Below, one piece after another: positions 37,600-49,482 of a DNA stretch of 64,000 nt. Origin of the DNA: Neurospora intermedia (lineage: Eukaryota > Ascomycota > Sordariomycetes > Sordariales > Sordariaceae). Position 1 is the stretch's first letter, and each line of letters begins with the position of its first letter. Below the pieces are notes generated by a model. It was not told where the DNA came from. It made no database searches and was given only the letters and a program-made list of their open reading frames with translations. Made by a program: the position numbers and the translations under genes. Location: the NCBI GenBank assembly GCA_037102815.1, contig BTPP01000002.1:1302001-1366000 (forward strand), in the 5' to 3' direction.

Positions 37600-40500
37600 A
37601 TCAAACCAATTATTATATTTATAACCCTTAATTAATAATAAAGTAAACGATAATTGGCCAGAATAATAGACTATTCTCCGACAATAACGGAGATTTAGAT
37701 GATTACAATAATAAACTTAATAATTAGCGCCCTAGAACGCCTATTATAAACCCGGTAACTATACCGGTAGTATAGTAACGTACTATTACTAGCCATTTAC
37801 AAATCCCTTAAAGGTATAATTAAATAGGTATATTATAAATATATACGTATTGAAGATATTGTTTAATATTACCTTTTTTACTTTAGTAACGCTATACTTC
37901 GTCGTCCAATACCTTTGGCCGTCGAACTATAATAAAGAAACAATTGGGGTACTACTTTGAGTCAATTATAATTTTATTAACGGATCTACTTTAAAAGGAT
38001 AATTAATAAATAAATATAATATTATAGGGCCGTTACGATATTTAGTAATATAAATAGGGTTTCCACCCGTTTAGTCCCTAACCTTTTCGCAGTCCTATAC
38101 CTCTCTAACCTTTTCCCAGTTAAAGTTATCCTCCTTCCCAACCTTTCCGCAATTAAGGCATATTTCCTACCCGACCTTATCCCGGTTAAGGTATACTTCC
38201 TTATTAACCTTTTCCCGGTTAAAGTATACCCCTTCATTAACCTTTTCCCGGTTAGGGTGCTATACCTCCTCCTTAGGGACAATAATATTTATAAAAGAAG
38301 TAATCAAGAAATCTTCTACAAAATAATTAAAGTATAGCTATTACCGACGCTTCTTTAAATATAGGACTCAATAATCTACTCGCTAAAGTTCAATAGCTAA
38401 AGTAATAAAATAAGAGTAAACGTTAAAATAAGGGCAAATATTAAAATAAGAGTAAATAGAAAGAAGTCCTAACTATTTAACCGGCTACAAATAGTTTAAT
38501 AACTATACCTACTGGAATGCTTACTAAAACCGCTACCGGTTTATAAACTCTTTGTACTATTATTCATTTACTTATACTTAGTCGAATCGTTATTGCTAAT
38601 TCAACTTCCGTTCGTACTACCGGTAGAAATTCTAATAGAGGCTAAACTAGTTATATTAAATATATTAGAGATAATAACTATTTAGCCTTTAAGCTTAAGG
38701 CTGTTTTTAGTACCAACTTTATTAATGAGGCTTATTCCTAGCGTAGTACCTAATCCTAATCTAATATTTAGTCTCAATATAACGCCCAGTCCCAACGTAG
38801 CATTCATTCTTAATAAAGTACCCAATCCTAATATAACGCCTAGTCCTAATCTAGTATTCAATCCTAGCGTAGTACTCGTTCTTAATAAAGCACCCACTTC
38901 CAATATAACGCCCAGTCCCAGTATAATATCCAACCTTAGTGTAGTAGCCAGTCTCAGTCTGGCAGTAGTATATATAGTGGTAGTAGTAGTAGTGTACCGC
39001 ATAATCCCCAAGGCTAGTTTCCTCAGCCCGGCTAGCCTTATTATAGTAATATTTAGTATAATTAATATAATTATATATATAATCTATACGGTAATACATA
39101 TAACAATCCATATAGAAATCCTCAATATAGTTATTATTATATTCTTCAGCATAGTAGTCAATTTCAACGCGGTAATCAATATAATCAATATAGCAATCTA
39201 TATAGCGGTCCTCAACCGGGCGCTCCTCAACCGGGCGCTCCTCAATACGGCGGGTCTTAATACGGCGGGTCTCAACGAGGTTCCGCACTACCCCAAATAC
39301 CCGGCGGCAGTCGTTAATTAAAAAACCGTAGCTAAGGTTCCGGTTCTAATAGATTTGGCTAGCCAATTCTCAACGACCCTAATAAGCGCCCTCTGGAAGA
39401 TAAATATTCTAAGTACTTCTTCGTACCCTCCTATACTAGTATAATAGAGTTAATAAGGATAGGTATGCCTACCCGTATAGACTACGACCCTATTAATAGT
39501 AATATTAACGAGTCCGAGGTAATTATTATATAGTCGGTGCCTAGGGAGGAAATTAAGGAGGTTATTAATAAAATTTATCGATAAATACGTTAGTATATAT
39601 TCGTCTACTATTTTAATTAGTTTATTAATTAGGTAGTTATATAGGCCGTGCCTAATATCGATACCCGTTCTTCTAAATTTAGACGCCTCCGTATTTATAC
39701 TAAAGGAACGTTTAAGACTTAGAAGAGCCGGTTTTTATAGGATAAATTCTATACTTACTTTATTACTATATTTAAGGATTATAACTAATTATTGGAATTC
39801 GATTATAACGATTCCAAAGACTGTAAAATTTTCGAGCAATTAGTAGAGCCTTGGATTAATACCTACTTTTTTTAAGAAGTTTTTTTATATATTATACTAT
39901 ATATTAACTATTCGGCTACTTTTACTAATAAGGAGAATTTACTATATTTTTACTTTAAGAGTATTATAATCGATTTGGGTATTATAGCTTGTAGGGTTAT
40001 TTAAACCGAAAAAATATTGAACGTTGGTCGTAGCCCGGGTATTAGCTTAGCTAAGAAAAAGGACAAGAATATTAGGAACGAATATAAAACGATATTTATT
40101 AGCCTTAAATTTTACAAAGTATTTATTAATATAAATAAATATATTTTTATAGAGCTTCCTTTTAAATTTATTATCCCTTAGGCTACTCGAAGTAATATTG
40201 ATTTTGAAATCCTCGAACGGTCTACTATTAGAAACCCGCCCCCCCGCCGTAATAGAGTAGGTTAGCCTACTCTCTAGAACCTATAGCGGCCTATACTATT
40301 ATATACTCCCAATAGTAGTTCGGGTAATTAATTTAGTAATTATCCTAATAGTTATCCTAGTAGCTAGGTTAATAGCTAGGGTAATAATAGTGGTTAAGGA
40401 AGTAGTAGTTATATAAATAATAACTAAAGTAATAGTCCTCATCGTATTTCCGGGCCGGGTTCTACAACTAATAGTCCTCGCAATTATAGTAATTTATATA

Positions 40501-40916
40501 AGCGCCTTTATAATAACCGCCGTATAGACAATAGTAGAAACTATAGCTAACTATATTTTATACTAATAGAGGGCAAATCTTCTAATTAACGCTAAATTCC
40601 TATACTAGAACGCTAGCGCCCGGTCAATTATAGCCGTAACAATAATTATAACGATAATCTCCCCAACCGCCGCCGTTATTAGGGTAGAGATCGCTAAAGT
40701 AGAGATCGCTAAAGTAGAGATAATCGTATAATATTATTAATAATTAATAATCCCATATCCCACTACGAGCGCAATAGCAATCGTACGGATAATACTACCG
40801 ACGTTACACCCTATATCCCCAAGCGCAACCGTAAACCTACTTTATTAATTATAGTCGATTCGGCTATATTAGATTCGGCTATTCTCGAAGAGGGTATAGA
40901 TTCCTTACGCCTTTAA
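37600..40916 (+). pseudogene. X3 QN gene (beta type)
   Basis: The N-terminal segment (NNQRPRTPIINPVTI, then TITSHLQIPQ) matches X4 exon 1. The intron counterpart is decayed. Six units of a 33-bp tandem repeat (38070-38275) encode an 11-residue unit of QPFPGQGIPLH type. Next come Gln/Ser repeats (YNAQSQ-type, 38780-38990), a Gly/Pro/Tyr part, the conserved middle domain (about 39460-40200), then a Ser/Asn-rich and Arg-rich tail (RDRRSRDN-type, 40670-40740) and an end LEEGIDSLRL at 40916. Stops are nearly all at Gln codons. Open frames seen on both strands at 38682-39321 are shadows of the repeats. Confidence 0.7.
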
Positions 40917-41841
40917 TTTTAGCGTTCAATATTTAGCGTTTAGCGTTTAACGTTTAGCATTCCACATTCAATATTCAGCGTCCTTAGTATTGCATATAAT
41001 AGTCAATAATAGTTATTCAGCGATTTCGCCGTACACAACATCGTAATAAGTATTGTAACAATTATTATAGTAAGAATTGTAGCGAATATTATATTAGGTA
41101 TTGTAATAAGTATTATAATAAATATTGTAGTATTCAATAATATAATATTAAATTTAGGATTATTATATCTAGTATTAGAGTTAACTTTAACTAATCGTAC
41201 TACCTATATTCAAATCGGAAGAGTAATAATATCCTATATCCTAATAGGTTAACTCTAGGTAATTGAAGTCGGAGGAGCTATATCTTAAATAACATTCCGT
41301 ATCCTAATAATTGAGGGTTTAGCCTATTAAAATCGGAGGAGCAATACTATCCTATATCCTAACGAACTTAATTAATATTTTTATTCAAATATTTCCTATA
41401 CCTTTATATCTATCTTCGTCGTACTAGTCTACGCGATTACAACGTGAATATATACTATAAATACTATATTCCTTCGCGACTTCCCTAATTATAGATTGGA
41501 CCTTCCGTTTAAAGACTATTGAAATGAGCCAACGGTCCGCGGACCGTAGTTATATAATGAACCGTAGAAAAATAGCAACCGCAATTAAGAGGTAACCGTA
41601 GTTATAGTTCGGAGATAGTAGGTATATATCGACTATTAACCGACTATAGTATATAAAATGCCGTCACTTGACAATAGTGAAACAGTTGAGCGGCTCCTAT
41701 ATACGCCTAACTAAGTAGTCTATAGTATAGTAAGAAAGTATTATTTGCTGACAGGTATATTCTATGCCTATATCCTATATCTTATATCTATATCCCATGC
41801 CTATACCGAAATACCGAACTCCCCGAGCACTAGCTGCTAGG
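40917..41841. repeat. X3 minisatellite and right terminal region
   Basis: GCGTTTAGCGTTTAACG-type units lie at 40920-40990, and TATTGTAATAAG-type units at 41040-41130. A 16-bp palindrome (arm ACGGTCCG) at 41532-41547 is the mirror of the left-end palindrome. ACGGTT or AACCGTAG motifs recur to ~41610. The end is at 41841. There is no gene. Confidence 0.65.
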
Positions 41842-42744
41842 CAAATATAGTCGACTGTTAGTAGTATTTATACAATAATTTAGTATATTACTCTAAGAGC
41901 CCGGCCGAAGTACTATAAGCATCTACTCAATATAACGTACGTGTATAGTATATATAATATTAGTATACGTTAGTATAATTATACTACTCTATTACCCTTT
42001 AAGAGTAGGTTAAGAACGCGCCCGATTACTAATGTTACTAAATAACTACCTAAGAATACGCCTAAATACCTTTTTCGACCCGAGATCGGGAAATATAGCT
42101 AATACAAATCAATATCTAGCTCGTATTAGTACCCTTCGACGTTATACCTTCGGCATCGGTAACTATATTAGGTATTACCGTTCCGGCCCCGGCCCCGGCG
42201 CCCCCGGCCCCGGCGACGATAATATCGGCCGTATTAATTATATCGGCCGTATCGATCATATCTTTGCATACGAGTAGAAGAAGTATAATAAACGCCGTAT
42301 CTTTCTTGTATTGACTAGAGTTAGGCCTATTAATCGTATTAATCGTACGTTTAAATTACAACTCGTTAAAGAGGGTAAGCCTCTAATTATTAGTTTGCTA
42401 GCTCTGCTTATTGATAGGGTATATATTGTAGATATCTCGAAAGTCTATTAACGTAGCTATAGCTATTAACCGCGGTTGGTTTGGGTGAACTGGGATATTA
42501 TATAAATGTGATAGTAGTATGTGTTTCGCTGATCCTCCTACCTCCCGTAATATATTAATGTTTTTTAATTTCTTTGAATGATTTTATTAATATAGGGATT
42601 CGTAGTATATTTAAATAATTGTCTTCTACCTTCGCTAGTAGTATATTAACTAATACTAACGTTGCGTAGTATCTGGTATTAATAACTAGTCTTACTAGTA
42701 TAGTATACGCATCCAAATTGTCTTATTTAACTATTATATTATTA
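41842..42744 (+). pseudogene. X1 T gene, C-terminal part, and start of its 3' flank
   Basis: This is the continuation of T exon 2 after X3. It closely matches X2 at 16430-16900: YTFGIGNYIRYYRSGPGP, then GRINYIGRIDHIFAYE and RRIFLVLTRV, with a Gly/Pro insertion from GGCCCCGG repeats at 42181-42217. The frame ends VNWDII-x-M at about 42511. From there to 42744 is RIPped 3' sequence with no gene, ending at the ATT-rich junction with LINE3. The right end of X1 is not seen. Confidence 0.68.
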
Positions 42745-44527
42745 TTAGTCTTATACACGCTAACTATTTACATAGTCCGCCCAGTAGGCATACGGTACTA
42801 CTTCGTTCGTAGTCGGTAGGAAAAACCGTACTATTATAGCCGGATAAAAACCCTCCGCTTCGCTATCGCAACAGCGCCGTATCGGCTCCGTACCTTCCCG
42901 TTTTCCTTCTTCTCGGTATAACCTTACTATTATAACCGAAGCTATAAATTTGTATTATATATATAGCCGTCCTAACTCTAATTTATCGCCGTTCCGTCCC
43001 TATCTTTCTTATTATAATCTCCTTATAGTCGGTAGCCTTTTATCCTATCTTTCTTCAATTACGTTATTCCGGGTCGTTTAAATTTCCTATAAAAGAAACT
43101 TCGACCCGCCTTCTTCTTTCCTTCCCTTTTTTCTTCTTTATACTATACTACTATACCCGCTATATTATATCCACTCTATTACCGAATCCACCGCCGCCTT
43201 ACAATTATATTTAATCCGCTTCAGTATTATTAATACTTTACTATATTATATAAAAAACCCCCTAGCGCTACTAAAAAAACACTTACCTCTAAAGTAGCGA
43301 AGGTTATAACCCTCCCTAATAATTTAAAGGGTAGCGCTATTTCGGACGCTATAGTATTTAATACCGGCCCTAATAGTTCGTTATAGGGCAATACCCTTAT
43401 TAAACCTATTACCTTCGAAAAGGTTTAAAAGTATTTATTAAAGGAGATATTAGAGAAGAAAAGCGCTACTATAAAGTACTTCCAACCTTCTACGAATTAT
43501 AAATAATATAAATTTTATTTTTATAATTTTATATATATCTTCCCCTTAATTTACTAGGATTTACCTAACTTTAAAATCGCTTTTAATTAGGCTTAGTACC
43601 TCTAAAATCCCTATAAATCTCTATCTCGTTACTATAACGTCTTCGTTTTTAATCCGTAAGGTAGTCCGTTATAATATTCCTTACTATAAATATTAAATAT
43701 AAAAAAGGACCGAAGAGTATTTAGAAAGTAAATTTATTCCCCTAATATATACTTTTATTGAGGCTGCTATAATTCTATACGGCTATAATATTACTTAAGC
43801 CGATTTTAAAAATAATTTTAAGGATTTTATTAGTAAAATAAAAATTACGAATACTATATAAATTATAGCGGATTATATTAGTACTAAACTTTCTTCTATT
43901 AGCGATTTTCCGGCTTTGGATTCGTTAATTATAATTGAATCCCCTATTAAGAAAAGAAAATTCGCTTATATTACTATTAACTCTTTTATGGATATTATTA
44001 TACTTTACAATAATATTACTATAATTTGTCTCTATATTACTTAGATTGAAGATATTATCCGTCTTCTTTCTAAAAAGGTTAATACAATTACTATTAATAT
44101 TATACGTATCGGTAAGAATTTAATAATAGTCCATACCCAATAAAATAATTTCAATAATTATCTCTCCTCCGTAAATACCTTATATCGCCTCCGTATTAAT
44201 TCTGCTACTAATCCTTTTAATATAATTTATTAATATTAAATAGATTATCCGTAATATTTATATTTATTTTATAAATATAGGTCTAATTAATGAATTTTCT
44301 TCTATTCGGCCCCGTTATAATATAAAAATAATTCCTACCGGTATTATTACCGAGGATTTTAATAAAAATAATAATAGAAGTTCCGATTTGGAAGATATTT
44401 ATAACGAGGAGATTAATACCTACGATAGCGCTAATACGGTATCAAATAATAGTAATATAGAGTAGTTAGTATTTTATTTCCTCTAGTTTAATTGTAATTT
44501 AATTTTCTTCCGGGGTCGTTTCCGATA
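42745..44527 (-). mobile_element. LINE3: 3' part of a LINE1-type retrotransposon
   Basis: It matches, in reverse order, the LINE1 3' region (27535 down to 26894, then 15315 down to 13630), but without X2 and without the 536-bp insert. It therefore preserves both unoccupied sites. An (ATT)n stretch at its left edge corresponds to the LINE1 tail, so its own direction is minus. It stops at 44527, where X4 begins. The sequence right of X4 does not continue the LINE, so LINE3 is 5'-truncated or its other part was lost. Confidence 0.78.
43260..44527 (+). pseudogene. LINE3 copy of the antisense frame
   Basis: The plus-strand frame (KKPPSATKKTLTSKVAKVIT, then ISDAIVFNTGPNSS, ITFEKV, LKEILEKKSATIKYF) and, after one frame change, IEAAIILYGYNITQADFKNN to an acidic tail (EDIYNEEINTYDSAN). 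It is homologous to the LINE1 antisense frame and diverges from it largely by RIP-type changes. Stops are TAA/TAG/TGA at expected Gln/Trp positions. Function and family are unknown. Confidence 0.5.
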
Positions 44528-45365
44528 CTTAGCTGGGCATATATAGGAAGCTTGGAACAGGCGCACTACCGTTATATAACCATACTTTACACAACACAGT
44601 CGCACGACGGTTGGCAAGAAGCAATAGTCGCTGAACCATATGAACGGTTATTATATTGGTCGCGGTTGCTATTTTTATTACGGTTCAAATATAGCTATAG
44701 TCTTGGGACGGTTCAAGTCTATACAACTGTCGTTGAACGGGAAAGTCCAACCTACTCAAGGAAGCAGCTGGGCAAAATACATTAGAATATGGGAAAGTAG
44801 GTGTAGACTTGGGCTCCTTCTATAAATTTATTAATATTTGCGACGAGCGCCGCGCTAAGATTGGTACTGCCCTACCGCGCTAAGATACTAGGTTAGCGGA
44901 GCTGCCGCCCTGAACCCCTGCATTCAGTTAAGATAGTACACATTATTACTGCGACGATTAATTACATTATTCAATTGAATGCGACATCGACAGCGACAGC
45001 GATAGCGATAGCGACAGCGATATATGAATAAATAAGTGAATGAATAAAGATATTAATTAACTAAGCTCGTTAGTATACGGGACGACATCGCTTTTCCGAC
45101 TATAGTAGGCTGTATTGCTAACTATAGGATACGGAATGTTATTACTCCTCCGACTTGAGTACGATAGTACGATCAGTTAGTAGGCTAACTCTAATATTAG
45201 ATACTGTAATCCTGGATTTGATGTTGTACTATTGAGTATTATAATATTTATTATAATGCTTGTTGCGATGCTTGCTGCGATATTTATTGCGATGCTTGCT
45301 ACGATACTGAATATATTATTATTAATTGCTATATACGATAAAAGAAATTGAATTGCTGAATAGAT
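44528..45365. repeat. X4 left terminal region: ACGGTT subterminal repeats
   Basis: CGGTT/ACCGTT motifs recur at about 44568, 44610, 44643, 44661, 44690 and 44718, roughly every 20-40 bases. The stretch 44540-45040 keeps CA/TG dinucleotides. A hexamer array GCGACA/GCGATA lies at about 44988-45025. A 12-bp array GCTTGCTGCGAT lies at 45258-45310, next to the end of QN. No gene is seen. Confidence 0.7.
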
Positions 45366-48300
45366 TTAAAGATGTAAGGAACCTATACCCTCTTCGAGAG
45401 TGGCCGAATCCAATATAGCCGACGATGGAGCAGGCTTACGGTTGTGCTTGGGGATATAGGGTATGACGTTGGTAGTAATATTAGTATGATTATGCTTATA
45501 ATGAGATATGGGGATATCGATCGTTAATAATATTATACGACGGTCCTTGCCCTAGCGGTTACGGCGGTAGTTAGGGAGGTTATTATTGTTACTATTGTCG
45601 TTATAGCTATAGCTGATTAGGACTTGACGTTGTGGTATGATATTTTGGCGTTGGTTAGAAGAATTGCCCTCTGTAGGTGTAAAGTGTAGTTGGTTGCGGC
45701 TCCTACTATTGTCTTTACTACGGCGATCATTACGGCGATTATTACGGCGCTCATTACGGCGTTCGTTACGGGGGCGTTCGTAAGGGCTGCTACGATCCTG
45801 AGGGCTATTGGTTGTAGAGCCCGGGCTAGAAATACGACGAGGACCGCTGCTATATTGACTACTAGAGCGACTACTACTACTATGATGACTACTAGCTTGG
45901 CTACCAGTTTGGCCACTAGGATGACCACCCGAGCTACCCTCGGGAGTATATAATGGTATTGGCCGCTACGGATCTTGGGTAGGGGCTGTTCTGTTACGCC
46001 GGCGGGGGGGAGGATTGCGGGTAATAGAGCGTTCGAGAATTTCTAAATCTACGTTATTTCGAATTACTTGTAGAATAATAAGTTCGAGAAGAATTTTATT
46101 AAATATTTCCCTATTTACCTCGACGAACGATTGGTAGAATGTAAAATTATTGAATATATTCCGATATTCGGCCCTAGTATTTTCGTTTTTTTTTTTAATT
46201 AAATTAGGACGATAATTGTAATTTAATTCCGTTTCGGACTTAATTACCCTATAAATTATAATACCTAAATCGATTATAATACTTTTAAGGAAGAAAAAAG
46301 GTAGATCTTCCTTATCTCTAAAGGTAGCTTAATAATTAATATAAAGCGTAATATAAGCGAAAACTTCCTAGAAAAAGTATATATTAATCTATAGTTCAAC
46401 CAACTATTCGAAGGTTTTTCGATTATTGGTATTATTGTAATCGAATTCCAGAAGCTGCGGGTAATCTTTAAATATAGTAAGAAAGTAGGTATATAGTTTA
46501 TCCTATAAGAACTTATTCTTTTGAAATTTATAAGTACCTTTAGTATAAATACGAAGGCGGCGAAATTTAGATATACGGGTATTAATGCTAGGTACGGTTT
46601 ACTTAACAACCCAGTTAGTAAATTAGTTTGAATAGTATACGAATATATACTAGCGTATTTATCGATAGATTTTATTAATAACCTCCTTTGTTTCTTTATA
46701 GGGGACGGACTATATAATATATACCTCTAATTCGTTAATATTAGTATCGATAGGGTTGTATTCTATATAAGAAGGTATACCTAATTCCTTTAAAGATATT
46801 AGATTGGCGCGGCTGGGGGTGTAGAAGTATTTGGGAAACCTCTCTTCGAATAGGCGTTAATTAGGGTCGTTAATAACTGGCTCCCCGAATCTATTGGAAG
46901 AAGAACCTTGACCACGGCTTCCTAACTGACGACTGCCGCCGGGTGTCTGTGGTAGTAAAGATTGACCGCCAGGTTGAGGGGCGCCATGCCGAAAATCGCC
47001 TTGTGAATGACTGCCTTGTAAATGGCTGCCTTATAAATGACCGCTAGATTGAGGGCGGCTATACTGAGGGGCGCTATGCTGAAAGTGACCGCTATACTGA
47101 AAGTGACCGCCATACTGAAAGTGACCGCTATGTTGAGGGCCGCTATATAGATATCCATATTAATTATATAGATTACTATATATATTATAGAGATTGCTAT
47201 ATTTATTATATTAGTATTCGCCGCCGCCCTAGTAAGGCCATCCAGGTTGGGGAAACTAGCCTTAGGAAGCTTGGGAACTATGAAGTGCACTACTATATAT
47301 ACTACTGCTATGATTAGACTGTATGTAGCCTGACTATAACTGGGAGCTAGGCTGGGAGTGGAGTTGGTGACTACCACCAGACTAGAATTGAGAGCTATAG
47401 TAAGATTGAGAGCCACGGTGAAATTGGGAGCCATACTAAGATTGGGAGCCATGCTGAGATTGGGAACCATGCTGAGATTGGGAACCATGCTGAGATTAGG
47501 AACTATACTAAAATTGGGAACTATGTTGAGATTGGGAACTATAGTTGGATTGAGTCTTATTAGCGGGAAAATTAGTATTAAAGGCAGCCTCGAAACTAAA
47601 GGCTGAGTGGTCGTCTTCTCTAATATATTCGGTATAATTCGTCTAGCCCCGGGCCCTATTAATACACTCTCTTAAAGTAGAGCCAGCGGAAGTTGAATCC
47701 GCAGTAGTAGTAGTAGCAGGTATAAATGAACTAATAATTATAGCCGCCTAAGTAGTTAGGACTCCTTTATTAGCCTGGTCTTATTATTTGAATCGTCGAA
47801 TATAGGCGAACAAATCGTCGAGTCCTGCATTTAAAGATTCTTTAGTGGCAGTTATACTATAATTATTTTACAAACGGTTTTTCGATTATTACTTTTATAA
47901 GTAATATTATTATCCTTAGGGAGGAGGAGGAGGAGGAGGTATAGCACCTCTACCTCGACCACCGCGAAAACTTTAGGGAGGGGGTATACTACCTCGACTA
48001 CGAAAGCCTTGAGGAGTAGGTATTCCACCTCTACTACGAAAGCCTTAAGGAGCAAAATAGCCTAGGAATTCCGGGGGCATAAATTAACCCTATTTATATT
48101 GTATATTGCCTATAGGTTACCTATGCTGTTAGGTATAGTAACGGCTATATAATGTTACGTTCGTTTGTTAACTATCCTTTTAAAGGGGATCTATTAATAA
48201 AATTATTATAGATTCAGTATAACGTCCTAATTATTTCATAGGTACGGTACGACTGCTGCCGGTATAGTGGGGGAATAAAGCATAGCGATACTAGTTAATA

Positions 48301-48588
48301 GAAATCAATATCAGGTTCAAGTCGGTTGATTTAGGGTTTACTTACCTAACCCTATCCTTAAGGGATTTATAAATAGCTAGTAACAGTACGCTATAAATCG
48401 ACTACTAGTATAGTTAAGGGATTCTTAGTAGGTACTTTAGGACGCTGGTTATCGAGATCGCTAAATTCATCTTCCTCTACATTCTCATCGTCTTATAAAA
48501 ACTGGTTGCGATCTTCCTAACTACTATCGTTGGCATTAGTCAAAGGTTTGTTATTTCGGCCCTCGTAAGCACTACGAACTCTGCCCAT
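45366..48588 (-). pseudogene. X4 QN gene: RGG/SQ-rich protein (beta type), best-preserved start
   Basis: An ATG at 48586-48588 begins MGRVRSAYEGRNNKP, followed by an acidic stretch. A 90-bp intron (GTAAGT at 48340-48345, CAG ending at 48256) lies after IPQ-GQGQ, at the same place as the alpha intron. Then come a DPL-KDSQQ segment shared with alpha, RGG repeats (PQGFRSRGGIPTPQGFRSRG, about 47890-48080), SQ repeats of 18 bp (SQSQHGSQ, 47395-47560), the conserved middle domain (about 46100-46800), a Ser/Gly part and an Arg-rich tail (NERRNERRNNRRNDRR, 45720-45790), ending LEEGIGSLHL at 45366. Stops are at Gln/Trp codons. A one-base frame difference in exon 2 is unresolved. Confidence 0.72.
48256..48345 (-). 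other. Intron of X4 QN gene
   Basis: It has donor GTAAGT, a branch-like TTAAC about 50 bases in, and acceptor CAG. Its position after a Gln-rich end of exon 1 is the same as the 62-bp intron of X2 (22599-22660), although the rest of the sequence has diverged. Confidence 0.65.
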
Positions 48589-49482
48589 ATCGGATATCTA
48601 CGTAGAAGTTAGTTGATGGTAATCAATAGTATAATTGTAGATATACTTATAGTAAGCTGCGGCAGATTAATAGCTATTAAGGAGACTTATTTATAATAAG
48701 AAGGATACGATAGACGGGAAATTCTAGAGATCTAAAGATTTTAGTGCGTAAACTAAGTTAGAAGGTTAAAAGATAGAGAATCGAAGAGGGGAATAACGAA
48801 GATTTAAGTATAAGTATTAGCAATTTATTGAACGTTTAAAGGTGAATAGTATTCGAGATTTCGTTTGTACGAAATTTATAATTATACGCGTAGGGTCTTC
48901 TACCGCTTTCTATTCTATTATCTTCTATATTACTATATCGCTAGTACCTTCAAGAATCTATATATTTGCGGTTAAAAAAACGAAATAAAATAGCGGGGCG
49001 GTATTATTGAGACTAGTAAATAGCAATAGTAATGAGTATTGGTAATAATATTTCGGTTATTTGTCACGCTCAATAATTCTAAGTAGGTCTAAGTCTAATA
49101 GCGGCTTATAGTAGGGTACAATACCACTCAACGTAGCCCGTCTTAGTAGGGGAATATAGATAGGGCAGCCAATGGGAGCTAGGTAATCCCCTTTGCACAA
49201 CTTATACTATCAACCCTATATAATACTACCTACATATAGTACTATACTCTAGTATTGTTTACTTATTTACTATATTTAAATATAATATAAGAGTCTAGTA
49301 AATAATTGTATAACGTAGTATATAGTCTGTAATTAGGTTTAATCCAATACCTACGTTTTTTGTCTTTAGAATCCCTAGTATACAATTTCTTCCCCTTACC
49401 AACTTCCTCTCTATATCTAGGAGCCTCTATTAATTTAACAATAACCTTAGATAAGCAACTTCGGATAAGATAGCTAATTAAA
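48589..49482. promoter_or_regulatory. X4 divergent intergenic region
   Basis: About 0.9 kb lies between the QN start at 48588 and the T start near 49483. It is RIPped, and no clear repeat array is left. A minus-strand open frame at 49263-49505 overlaps the T start and does not resemble any X gene. No gene is seen. Confidence 0.45.

Larger units (their letters stand above)
30815..41841. mobile_element. X3: complete beta-type X element (11,027 bp)
   Basis: The left end is CATAGCTGCCGAACCCCC at 30815, preceded by TA (30813-30814). The right end read inward is CCTAGCAGCTAGTGCTCGG at 41841, with CA instead of the expected TA beside it. Flanks are the two halves of T exon 2 of X1. Order is left terminal region, T (minus), intergenic region, QN (plus), minisatellite, right terminal region. 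Length agrees with X2 and X4. Both genes are RIP-degraded. Confidence 0.82.

Noticed and set aside
38682-39321. Long open frames on both strands (198, 145 and 109 codons)
   Set aside because: They are off-frame or antisense readings of the Gln/Ser repeats of X3 QN. The true frame is broken at Gln codons.
42745-44527. A separate element family with its own gag-like gene
   Set aside because: It matches the 3' region of LINE1, which is bounded by a tail and a 17-bp duplication, so it is the end of a LINE rather than an independent element.
46922-47606. 188-codon minus and 82-codon plus frames
   Set aside because: Same reason as in X3: out-of-frame or antisense readings of the 18-bp SQ repeats in X4 QN.
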